Both the position numbers and the translations under genes were made by a program. A stretch of 51,138 nucleotides of DNA from the NCBI GenBank assembly GCA_022767075.1, contig JALEPP010000100.1:1-51138 (forward strand), given 5' to 3'. The stretch is from Agathobacter sp. (GTDB lineage Bacteria; Bacillota; Clostridia; Lachnospirales; Lachnospiraceae). The stretch's first letter is position 1; each line of letters starts with the position of its first letter. The notes under the pieces were generated by a model. It was not told where the DNA came from. It saw nothing but the letters and a program-made list of their open reading frames with translations, and searched no databases. Of the stretch, positions 32,136-40,832 are shown piece after piece.

Positions 32136-32181
32136 TGTATGGTTTCGTAATGAATGAGGGCTCAAGAAGAACTTCGAAAGC

Positions 32182-33378
32182 TTAGGCGAAAATGCCGTCC
32201 TCAATTTGTTTCTGCTGGTAGCGCGCGATGTAGTTCTTGATGCGATCGTATGGGTTGAGGAGATCGCTGATGGAAGCATCGTGGTTTAAGGTGTCGATCA
32301 GGTATGCAATGTATTTGCTCATGTCACAGCTAATGTAGTACTCTTTTGAAAGGAGTTCTGGTGACTGGTAAATGAGGTTGGTGGTTACTACACGGTAGAT
32401 AAGACCTTCCTCGTAGGCTTTGTCAAATGAAGCAAATCCATTGGTGAAGAGACCGAAGGTAGAGACAACGAAGATACGGTTTGCTTTGCGTTTCTTGAGC
32501 TCTCTAGCGGTATCAATCATGCTTTCACCGGAAGAAATCATGTCGTCAATAATTAGTACATCCTTGCCCTCAACGTTGGAGCCAAGGAACTCATGGGCTA
32601 CGATAGGGTTACGACCGTTCTCGATACGGCTGTAGTCGCGGCGCTTGTAGAACATTCCCATGTCGACTCCAAGAACGTTTGCTAAGTAGATAGCACGGTT
32701 GGTTGCGCCTTCATCAGGAGAAATGATCATTAAGTGGTCGGAATCAATCTTAAGGTCATTAACGTTCTTTAAAATGCCCTTGATGAACTGGTAAGAAGGC
32801 ATTACGTTCTCAAAACCATTTAATGGAATAGCATTTACGACGCGTGGATCATGGGCATCAAAGGTGATGATGTTGTCTACGCCCATGTTTACGAGCTCCT
32901 GTAATGCGATCGGGCAATCAAGGGACTCGCGTCCGGTACGTCTATGCTGACGGCTTTCATATAAAAATGGAAGAATTACAGTGATACGACGAGCTTTTCC
33001 GCCTACTGCAGCAATGACTCTCTTAAGGTCTGCGTAGTGATCGTCTGGTGACATGTGATTTTCCTGTCCGCACACTTTGTAAGTAAGACTGTGGTTGGTA
33101 ACATCAACCATGATATATAAATCATAACCACGTACAGACTGATTGATAACACACTTAGCTTCTCCGGAACCGAATCTTGGAGTGTAAGGGTGAATGACAT
33201 AGCTGTCTTTGTAGTAATCCTTGAAAGCAGCCTCATTATGATGCTCGTGCTCGCGGTGCTCTCTCCACTGTTTCAAGTAGAAGTCGACTTTGTCTCCGAG
33301 CTCTTTGCAACTGTCTGTAGGGATCAGACCAAGTGAGCCAACTGGGGTTGTTTCTAAAATTCTTTCATCGTTAGGCAT
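32182..33378 (-). CDS. prs: ribose-phosphate pyrophosphokinase (N-terminally extended)
   Basis: PFLYESRQHRRTGRESLDCPIALQELVNMGVDNIITFDAHDPRV; VLIIDDMISSGESM PRPP loop. Confidence 0.92.
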   Translation of the reverse strand: MPNDERILETTPVGSLGLIPTDSCKELGDKVDFYLKQWREHREHEHHNEAAFKDYYKDSYVIHPYTPRFGSGEAKCVINQSVRGYDLYIMVDVTNHSLTYKVCGQENHMSPDDHYADLKRVIAAVGGKARRITVILPFLYESRQHRRTGRESLDCPIALQELVNMGVDNIITFDAHDPRVVNAIPLNGFENVMPSYQFIKGILKNVNDLKIDSDHLMIISPDEGATNRAIYLANVLGVDMGMFYKRRDYSRIENGRNPIVAHEFLGSNVEGKDVLIIDDMISSGESMIDTARELKKRKANRIFVVSTFGLFTNGFASFDKAYEEGLIYRVVTTNLIYQSPELLSKEYYISCDMSKYIAYLIDTLNHDASISDLLNPYDRIKNYIARYQQKQIEDGIFA

Positions 33379-33450
33379 GAGATTCCTCCATGTGATACTT
33401 TGGTTTATATGATTGACGCAAATAGAAAAGTATATGCGTAAAACACATTG

Positions 33451-34437
33451 TTATCTAGATCTTTTCTGAATACGAATATCGTCCCCCGACAATTTCATTA
33501 TGGTATAGTTGCTGGATATGCGAGAAAAAGTACGTTCAGAATAGGTGTCGACAATTCTACCCATATCAAGATTGGTAGAGATAATTGTGGACTTCTGACG
33601 CAATATCCTTTCATTGATGATTAAGAATAATTGTGACGTTGTAAATTTATTAGACAACTCAGTGCCTAAATCATCAATAATGAGCAGGTCACAATCAAAG
33701 ATATTTTGATGGGCTGCAATAGCATCCGCATCATGCTCAAAAATTCCCTTGCTTAATATATCAAATAATTCAAAGGCTGTAAAGTAAATAACCGAATATC
33801 CCCGGTCCAGAAGTTCTTTGGCTACACAGTTGGATAAAAAGGTCTTTCCAACACCTGTATTGCCGAAAAAGAAAAGGTTTTGCGGCTTATGCTCGAAGTT
33901 CTCAATAAAAGCCCTGGATTTATTAACAGCGTCTTTAAAGGTGTCCAAATCAGAAAGCCCGGTAATGGGATTTTTGTTGGTGTCTGAGTAGTATTCGTAG
34001 GAAAGGGTAGAGAAGTTCTCCTTTTCCAATATGGAACGAATATTGGACTGGGCGTAAACGGTGTTGATGATTGCCTGCTTGAAGCAGTGGCACTTGGTAC
34101 CAAGATCATCTACGTAACCGGTATCCTTACAATCCTTGCAGTTGTAAATTGGGTCAAAATAGCCCTCCGGATAGGGCAGGGAGGCAAGGATAGCCTGTCT
34201 TTCTTCCCGAAGGTCTGCCAGCTGCTTTTTTAGGGAATCAAGAGCCGTCCGGTCTCCATCCAAAAGCTTTCGGGCCTGAGCTACAGAGATAGAAGCAATG
34301 GAACCCTCAATCTCCTGTAGCCTTGGGTTCTCGGCAAAGGCCTTCTCCAAGCGTTTCTGTTGGGTGTTCTGATTATGAAGTTGAATGGCGTCATAATTGC
34401 GACGGATTTCATCGTACTGGGCGTTGGTAAGAGCCAT
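33451..34437 (-). CDS. ATP-binding protein, DnaC/DnaI-like helicase loader
   Basis: CKDCKDTGYV; NLFFFGNTGVGKTFLSNCVAKELLDRGYSVIYFTAFELFD; LLIIDDLGTE. Confidence 0.88.
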   Translation of the reverse strand: MALTNAQYDEIRRNYDAIQLHNQNTQQKRLEKAFAENPRLQEIEGSIASISVAQARKLLDGDRTALDSLKKQLADLREERQAILASLPYPEGYFDPIYNCKDCKDTGYVDDLGTKCHCFKQAIINTVYAQSNIRSILEKENFSTLSYEYYSDTNKNPITGLSDLDTFKDAVNKSRAFIENFEHKPQNLFFFGNTGVGKTFLSNCVAKELLDRGYSVIYFTAFELFDILSKGIFEHDADAIAAHQNIFDCDLLIIDDLGTELSNKFTTSQLFLIINERILRQKSTIISTNLDMGRIVDTYSERTFSRISSNYTIMKLSGDDIRIQKRSR

Positions 34438-34452
34438 ATCCTTCTCCTTATG

Positions 34453-35541
34453 TTAGGACTGCACAGAGGTGGTTAGTAGCATTTTCTCCATCTCTGTATA
34501 GTCATAATTGCGATGTTCAAAATTGTTGAAACGATTCTTAGGGGTAGAATCTACAGCGTTCACTGTGGCCTTGACATTTTTCTGGTTAACAAAATTGGTA
34601 TCCAGCTTTTCCACATCCTGAATGGTATGTACCTTGTTGTCGAACCAGGTGGTCAGTATTTTGTCTGCATAGGCAAAGCTAGGCTGATGAATGGCGGCCA
34701 TGGTTCTGTTGCAAGCCTCAGCAATAAGCTCTGTATCGAAGGCAAATTCCGATGACCATTTCTTGATAAAATTGGTCTCGTCAGCAACCAGGTTGCGTCC
34801 CGTAATCCCAAAGGCCTTCATGACAGCGTAGTAAACCTTGCTGTGAGCCTGAGCATCCTCTCTGGCTCTGGCTACAGTGGTGATACCGCTTTCCTTCCAT
34901 CCAAGGGCAACCTTGTCCATATAGCGGATGCTGGAATGTCCTTTGCTGATGCAATACTCTACCATGTATTCAATCAGGTCTGTGCCAAAGCCCAGGACAT
35001 CATACCAGAATAATACGGTATTGAGGTCGTTGCTGCTAAGAGGATGCTTCAGGTAGGTCTCCATAATAAATACAAGCTCTGAAATATTAGGGTTCTTCTG
35101 GAACTCCATAATTTCGTCTGCGGTGTAGGATTTTCTCTCCGCCGTAACCTCTGACGGAGGAACAGCCTTTGCTCGAGGCTGCTTTGGTGCACTTTCCTTT
35201 CCTTTCGCGTCAGAAGAGCCGGAAGCATTATGACTGCTGTGATCTCCATATGGAGAAATCAGATGTATGCCACTGATGTCTCCGGAGGATGTCCTGTCTA
35301 AGGTGATAAGCTTGTTTTTCTCCCAGTAGTTCAATGCACGTATTACATCCTTTTCCGTTTGCTCAAAAAGGTCGGCAATCCCGGAAAGAGAAATTGGAAG
35401 GTGGGCCCCAAAGGCACGTAATAAGTACAGATATATTTTTACGAATTCCCCGTTGGAACAGGGCATAATGGAATCAATAAAATAATTCGAAACAAGTGTA
35501 TTGTCCGGTAAAACTTCACTGGACAGTGCAATGGTTGTCAT
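34453..35541 (-). CDS. DnaD domain-containing replication protein
   Basis: DnaD-like C-terminal segment and genomic pairing with the DnaI-like gene. Confidence 0.8.
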   Translation of the reverse strand: MTTIALSSEVLPDNTLVSNYFIDSIMPCSNGEFVKIYLYLLRAFGAHLPISLSGIADLFEQTEKDVIRALNYWEKNKLITLDRTSSGDISGIHLISPYGDHSSHNASGSSDAKGKESAPKQPRAKAVPPSEVTAERKSYTADEIMEFQKNPNISELVFIMETYLKHPLSSNDLNTVLFWYDVLGFGTDLIEYMVEYCISKGHSSIRYMDKVALGWKESGITTVARAREDAQAHSKVYYAVMKAFGITGRNLVADETNFIKKWSSEFAFDTELIAEACNRTMAAIHQPSFAYADKILTTWFDNKVHTIQDVEKLDTNFVNQKNVKATVNAVDSTPKNRFNNFEHRNYDYTEMEKMLLTTSVQS

Positions 35542-35573
35542 AATTCATCCTCACTCCCTTTTATTACGTTTGG

Positions 35574-35602
35574 ATTATAGCACACAAAGAGCAGTGTGAA
35601 AA
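35574..35602 (-). promoter_or_regulatory. candidate promoter of the dnaD-like operon
   Basis: Minus strand TATAAT with weak -35 TTTTCA at 17-nt spacing. Confidence 0.45.
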
Positions 35603-35648
35603 GGACACCCCCTATTGGAAAACTTGACGTTCATAATTCACGAAAAAT

Positions 35649-35809
35649 TGTGGATAATGTGGATAAATGGGAAAAAGAGCTGGAAAAATGTAAGGTTTAC
35701 AAGGATTTCGACAAAAGTTGACATGTGGATAACTGTGGAAAAGTTCCACAAAAAAATCCACATGGTTTCCGACAAAAAAAGTGGGAAACTATGTGGATAA
35801 CGTGGATAA
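35649..35809 (-). promoter_or_regulatory. DnaA-box cluster (4 perfect TTATCCACA and 1 single-mismatch box)
   Basis: TGTGGATAA on + strand at 35649-35657, 35658-35666, 35724-35732, 35792-35800; CGTGGATAA at 35801-35809. Confidence 0.8.
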
Positions 35810-37198
35810 CTATTTACCAAGAAGAGATTCGCCGATTTCTACAACGTTTCCGGCTCCCATGGTTATCAACAGGTCGCCGTTCATACAATTTTTTAATAAA
35901 AATTTTTCAATCTCTTCAAAAGAAGGAAAATAATAGGCCTGGGTGCCCTTTTCCTTTAACTTGGCTAGCAAATCCCTGGAGGTGATACCGTAGGTATTCT
36001 TTTCCCGGGCTGCATAGATGTCCGCAAGGATAACCAGATCTGCCATGGAAAGGACATCGGCAAACTCCTGCAAAAATGCCTTTGTTCTGGAATAAGTGTG
36101 TGGCTGGAATACTAACACAAGACGTTTGTGCGGGTAATTCCTTGCAGCGCTCAGGGTGGCATGGATCTCTGTTGGGTGATGTGCATAGTCGTCAATGATT
36201 GTGACTCCGTCTACGACTCCCTTGTACTGGAATCTGCGTTCGGCACCACCAAATTTGGCAAGGCCGGCAATGACAGCTGTGTGGTCCAGCTTCATCTCCT
36301 CTGATAAGGCAACCGATGCGAGAGCGTTTGATACATTGTGCGTTCCCGGAACATTGAGAGATATCTCCATGAGCTTTTGGCCGTGGGTCATAATAGTAAA
36401 GCTTGGGCAGGCCTTTTCGTTGTAGGAAATGTCGGTGGCATAAAAATCACATTCAGAAGATAGACCGTATGTAATCACCTTGCATGGGACATCGGATACC
36501 AGCTCCTTGTAATCCGGAATCTCCCCGTTGATGATAATGGCACCATCTTCCTTTACGTTGTGTGCAAATCTATGGAAGGAATTGCGCACATCGGCTAAAT
36601 CCTTGAAGAAATCCAGGTGCTCTGCCTCTGCGTTAAGAATGACAGCATATTTTGGATAAAAATGCAGGAAGCTGTTGGTGTATTCACAGGCTTCCGTGAT
36701 AAAGTGTTCAGAACCGCCGACGCGAATATTTCCTTGAATGGCCGGCATAATTCCTCCGACACTGATGGTTGGATCCGATTTCGCCTCCAAAAGAATCTGA
36801 CTCATCATGGAGGTGGTGGTTGTCTTTCCATGGGTGCCTGAGATTGCGATGGAGGATTGGTAGTTCTCCATAATCTGTCCCAGAAGCTCTGCCCTGGTAA
36901 GCATTGGAATTCCCATGGTTTTGGCTGCTAAAAATTCCGGGTTGTCATCTCGGATTGCTGCGGTGTAAACAACTAAATCAAGATCCGCTGTAATATTCTC
37001 TGCCTTTTGTCCATATAAAATAGAGATGCCTTTTGCGGAGAGTTCTCTTGTATAATCGGATTCCTTGTTGTCAGAACCGGAAATGGTGAAGCCTTCTGTA
37101 TGAAGGATATCGGCAAGGCCGCTCATGCTGACGCCTCCGATACCCATGAAGTAAACATGAATCGGGCATTTAAAATCTATTTGATACATAGTACGCAT
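35810..37198 (-). CDS. murC: UDP-N-acetylmuramate--L-alanine ligase
   Basis: VYFMGIGGVSMSGLADIL; ISGTHGKTTTTSMM; IIDDYAHHPTEI. Confidence 0.96.
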   Translation of the reverse strand: MRTMYQIDFKCPIHVYFMGIGGVSMSGLADILHTEGFTISGSDNKESDYTRELSAKGISILYGQKAENITADLDLVVYTAAIRDDNPEFLAAKTMGIPMLTRAELLGQIMENYQSSIAISGTHGKTTTTSMMSQILLEAKSDPTISVGGIMPAIQGNIRVGGSEHFITEACEYTNSFLHFYPKYAVILNAEAEHLDFFKDLADVRNSFHRFAHNVKEDGAIIINGEIPDYKELVSDVPCKVITYGLSSECDFYATDISYNEKACPSFTIMTHGQKLMEISLNVPGTHNVSNALASVALSEEMKLDHTAVIAGLAKFGGAERRFQYKGVVDGVTIIDDYAHHPTEIHATLSAARNYPHKRLVLVFQPHTYSRTKAFLQEFADVLSMADLVILADIYAAREKNTYGITSRDLLAKLKEKGTQAYYFPSFEEIEKFLLKNCMNGDLLITMGAGNVVEIGESLLGK

Positions 37199-37323
37199 AC
37201 CATCCTATATCGTTTTTTCCTATTATTATACACTTATTCCACTGATTAGCAAACTATGAACCATACATATTACTTGGGAAAAAATGGAAAGTCTTTTTGC
37301 AATTAAAAATGATAGGAAAAACA

Positions 37324-37352
37324 TTGTGATAACAGTGGTGCTATGGTATAAT
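37324..37352 (+). promoter_or_regulatory. candidate glgCD promoter
   Basis: TTGTGA-17 nt-TATAAT. Confidence 0.6.
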
Positions 37353-37391
37353 TTGTATATACAAATTTTGAACAGACAAGGAGTGAAGGAC

Positions 37392-38666
37392 GTGATTAAA
37401 AAAGAAATGATAGCCATGCTCTTAGCTGGTGGTCAAGGCAGCAGACTTGGAGTTCTGACAGCGGACGTTGCAAAACCTGCGGTTTCATTCGGCGGAAAGT
37501 ACCGTATCATCGATTTCCCATTGAGTAACTGTATCAATTCGGGTATTGATACAGTTGGCGTGCTGACACAGTATCAGCCGCTGCGATTAAATACTCATAT
37601 TGGAATTGGTATTCCATGGGATTTGGATCGCAATAATGGAGGAGTAACTGTATTACCACCATACGAGAAAAGCGATAATAGCGAGTGGTACACAGGTACA
37701 GCTAATGCCATCTATCAGAATCTCCGTTACATGGAGCAATACAATCCGGAGTATGTATTGATTCTTTCAGGAGACCATATTTACAAGATGGATTATGAGG
37801 TAATGCTTGATTTCCATAAGGAAAATCAGTCAGATGTTACCATTGCGACCATGCCTGTACCGATGGAGGAGGCATCCAGATTCGGAATTGTGGTAGCGGA
37901 TGAGAATAAGAAGATTACCGAATTCCAGGAGAAACCAGAGCATCCTAGCAGCAATCTTGCTTCTATGGGTATCTATATTTTCTCTTGGCCAGTACTTCGC
38001 GATGCACTGATTACCATGAAGGATCAAAACGGATGTGACTTTGGAAAGCACATTATCCCGTATTGCTTTGACAATGGCAAACGTTGTTTTGCATACGAAT
38101 TCAACGGATATTGGAAGGATGTAGGAACCCTTGGCTCTTACTGGGAAGCCAACATGGAACTTATTGACCTGATTCCGGAATTCAACCTCTATGAGGAATA
38201 TTGGAAGATCTACACCAAGAGTGATACCATTGAGCCACAGTACATATCAGGGGAAGCTCGTGTGGAAAGAAGTATTGTGGGCGAAGCTTCGGAGATTTAC
38301 GGAGAAGTAATTAATTCTGTAATTGGGCCGAATGTCTATATTGGCAAAGGAAGTGTCATAAGGGATTCCATCATCATGAAGGACACCACAATCGGTGAAG
38401 GTGTCATTATGGACAAATCTATTGTGGCAGAAGCTTGCCAGATCGGAAATAACACTGTATTAGGTTGTGGGGAAGAGGCTCCAAACACCTACAAAGAGAG
38501 CGTATATGCATTCGGTCTCGCAGTTGTAGGAGAAGCTAGTGAGATTCCAAGTGGCGTTAGAATTGGAAAGAATACAGCCATTGTAGGAAAAACCACCCCA
38601 GAAGATTATCCAAACGGAGAACTTCCAAGTGGAGCAGTGATTATTAAGGCAGGTGACAGAGTATGA
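37392..38666 (+). CDS. glgC: glucose-1-phosphate adenylyltransferase
   Basis: [45 protein letters not shown] start chosen. Confidence 0.95.
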   Translation: MIKKEMIAMLLAGGQGSRLGVLTADVAKPAVSFGGKYRIIDFPLSNCINSGIDTVGVLTQYQPLRLNTHIGIGIPWDLDRNNGGVTVLPPYEKSDNSEWYTGTANAIYQNLRYMEQYNPEYVLILSGDHIYKMDYEVMLDFHKENQSDVTIATMPVPMEEASRFGIVVADENKKITEFQEKPEHPSSNLASMGIYIFSWPVLRDALITMKDQNGCDFGKHIIPYCFDNGKRCFAYEFNGYWKDVGTLGSYWEANMELIDLIPEFNLYEEYWKIYTKSDTIEPQYISGEARVERSIVGEASEIYGEVINSVIGPNVYIGKGSVIRDSIIMKDTTIGEGVIMDKSIVAEACQIGNNTVLGCGEEAPNTYKESVYAFGLAVVGEASEIPSGVRIGKNTAIVGKTTPEDYPNGELPSGAVIIKAGDRV

Positions 38667-39781
38667 AGGCAGTAGGTATAATTTTAGCGGGTGGTAATTC
38701 CAACCGTATGAAGGACTTAACCAAGAAACGTGCAATTGCAGCAATGCCGGTAGGCGGAAGTTTTCGTTGCATCGACTTTGCGTTAAGTAATATGAGTAAC
38801 TCGAGAATTCAGACAGTAGCAGTATTGACCCAGTACAATTCCAGATCCTTGAATGAACATTTAAGCTCATCAAAATGGTGGGATTTTGGTCGTAAGCAAG
38901 GAGGACTGTATCTTTTTACACCTACTGTTACCTCCGAAAATAGCGACTGGTATAGAGGAACTGCAGACGCGATTTATCAGAACATTGATTTCTTAAAACG
39001 TCGTCATGAGCCATACGTTATCATTTGCAGCGGCGATTGCGTTTATAAAATGGATTACAATGCTATGCTCGATTATCATATTGAGAAAAAGGCAGATATC
39101 ACAATCAGCTGCAAGGATATGCCGGAGGGAACAGACTTCAGCAGGTTTGGTGTTGTGCGCATGAATGAGGATTCCAGAATCATCGATTTTGAGGAAAAAC
39201 CATTAAAGGCACAGTCCAACACCATCTCTACAGGTGTTTATGTGATTCGCAGACGTCAGCTCATTGAACTTTTGGAGAAATCGGCAGAAGAGGGTCGTTA
39301 TGATATCGTAAATGATATTCTGATTCGCTACAAGAATGTTAAGAAAATTTATGGTTACAAGACGAAAGAGTACTGGAGTAATATCGCTTCCACAGAGTCT
39401 TACTACCAGACTAATATGGACTTCTTAAAATCTGATGTAAGAAGATACTTCCGCAGTGAGCCACGTATTTTCTCAAAAGTGGATGATTTGCCACCTGCAA
39501 AATACAACACCGGATCGGAAGTAAAGAACAGCTTGATTTCCAGCGGATGTATTATTAATAGCAAGGTGGAGAATTCGGTTCTGTTTAAGAATGTATTTAT
39601 TGGAAAGAACTGCGTGATTAAAAATTCAATCATTCTAAACGATGCATATATTGGGGATAATGCACATGTAGAGAATTGCATCGTAGAGAGCAGGGGAACC
39701 TTAAAGGCGAACACCTATTATTGTGGAGAAAACGGCGAAATTAAAATCGTATCCGAGCACAATGACCGCTACACGCTATAG
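38663..39781 (+). CDS. glgD: glucose-1-phosphate adenylyltransferase subunit GlgD
   Basis: [42 protein letters not shown]; overlaps glgC. Confidence 0.94.
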   Translation: MKAVGIILAGGNSNRMKDLTKKRAIAAMPVGGSFRCIDFALSNMSNSRIQTVAVLTQYNSRSLNEHLSSSKWWDFGRKQGGLYLFTPTVTSENSDWYRGTADAIYQNIDFLKRRHEPYVIICSGDCVYKMDYNAMLDYHIEKKADITISCKDMPEGTDFSRFGVVRMNEDSRIIDFEEKPLKAQSNTISTGVYVIRRRQLIELLEKSAEEGRYDIVNDILIRYKNVKKIYGYKTKEYWSNIASTESYYQTNMDFLKSDVRRYFRSEPRIFSKVDDLPPAKYNTGSEVKNSLISSGCIINSKVENSVLFKNVFIGKNCVIKNSIILNDAYIGDNAHVENCIVESRGTLKANTYYCGENGEIKIVSEHNDRYTL

Positions 39782-39806
39782 TGATAAGACCTAAGGAGGA
39801 GAAGGC

Positions 39807-40070
39807 ATGCAAATTACAGATGTACGAGTACGAAAAGTAGACAAAGAAGGCAAAATGAAAGCTGTAGTATCCATCACAATAGACGATGAGTTTGTAGTAC
39901 ATGACATCAAAGTCATCGAGGGTGAAAAAGGTCTTTTCATTGCAATGCCTAGCAGAAAGGCAACAGATGGGGAGTATCGCGATATCGCGCATCCAATTAA
40001 TTCTGCTACCCGTGATCATATTCAGACTCTTATTCTCGACAAGTATAAGGCTGAATTAGAAGCAGAATAA
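39807..40070 (+). CDS. spoVG: septation regulator SpoVG
   Basis: [51 protein letters not shown]. Confidence 0.97.
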   Translation: MQITDVRVRKVDKEGKMKAVVSITIDDEFVVHDIKVIEGEKGLFIAMPSRKATDGEYRDIAHPINSATRDHIQTLILDKYKAELEAE

Positions 40071-40086
40071 CATTAACTGATTAACG

Positions 40087-40132
40087 AAATAGCTGTGCTT
40101 CATCCAGGGATTAGAAGCACAGCTATTTTTTT
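40087..40132 (+). terminator. intrinsic terminator after spoVG
   Basis: AATAGCTGTGCTTC...GAAGCACAGCTATT-TTTTT. Confidence 0.88.
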
Positions 40133-40239
40133 ATCGACATTCTGTTAGATAATTATCGTTTATTCTGTGTGCGAAACAGCGTCCACGTGTTGACGGAAGC
40201 ATACTTCCATGGGATAATGAGGCGATGGAGGATGTACAA

Positions 40240-40812
40240 ATGGTTTTGATAGTTGGATTAGGTAATCCGGATAAGAAATACGAGAAGACGAGACATAATA
40301 TTGGTTTTCAGGTCATTGATAAGATGGCGGAGAAATATCATATAGATGTGAAGGATAAGAAGTTCAAAGGACTGGTTGGTACGGGAATGATTGACGGTGT
40401 GAAGGTTATGCTTTTGAAACCCACTACTTATATGAATCGAAGTGGTGAAAGCGTAATTGAGGCTTTGAATTTCTATAAGCTGGATCCACAGCTTCAGATG
40501 GTGGTTGTATATGATGATATTACACTGGCTCCCGGAAATATCAGGGTGCGTAAGAAAGGGAGCGCTGGTGGGCATAATGGAATTAAGAACATTATTGCAC
40601 ATACCGGAACCCAGAATTTCATGCGTGTACGTGTAGGCGTTGGCGAGAAACCCCAGGGATGGGATCTTGCGGACTATGTAATGGGCGTACTGGATGGAGA
40701 AGACAAGGAACGTGTGGAAGAGGCAAAACTCGATGCCATTGAGGCTGTGTCTCTGATGATACATGATGAAATTGACAAGGCAATGAATGACTATAATGTA
40801 AAGAAGTATTAA
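40240..40812 (+). CDS. pth: peptidyl-tRNA hydrolase
   Basis: LIVGLGNPDKKYEKTRHNIGFQVID. Confidence 0.96.
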   Translation: MVLIVGLGNPDKKYEKTRHNIGFQVIDKMAEKYHIDVKDKKFKGLVGTGMIDGVKVMLLKPTTYMNRSGESVIEALNFYKLDPQLQMVVVYDDITLAPGNIRVRKKGSAGGHNGIKNIIAHTGTQNFMRVRVGVGEKPQGWDLADYVMGVLDGEDKERVEEAKLDAIEAVSLMIHDEIDKAMNDYNVKKY

Positions 40813-40832
40813 GGTAAAAGATTGATTAGAAA

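Larger units (their letters stand above)
31391..32181. repeat. giant imperfect inverted repeat (~790 bp) between rplQ and prs; candidate large structured RNA or palindromic duplication relic
   Basis: 31391-31412 vs reverse complement of 32160-32181 (21/22); 31420-31484 vs rc 32091-32155 (one G-U-type substitution plus 1-nt indels); further blocks CCCCATCTCTTGTCTG, AGCCCTCCCCTCCCGGTCTGGGAATTCACC, CACTGAGGCAAGAGTAT-CGCCAG present in both arms. Confidence 0.95.

Noticed and set aside
31794-32279. 161-aa minus-strand ORF (and 31805..32011, 31878..32150, 31891..32157, 31407..31613) as genes
   Set aside because: They lie in the giant inverted repeat, mirror one another across arms (e.g. PPLPVWEF on both), and show no recognizable domain or consistent RBS; better explained as open frames in a palindrome.
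35649-35809. oriC
   Set aside because: DnaA boxes are present, but no dnaA/dnaN neighbours and no evident AT-rich unwinding element; treated as a regulatory/titration cluster instead.
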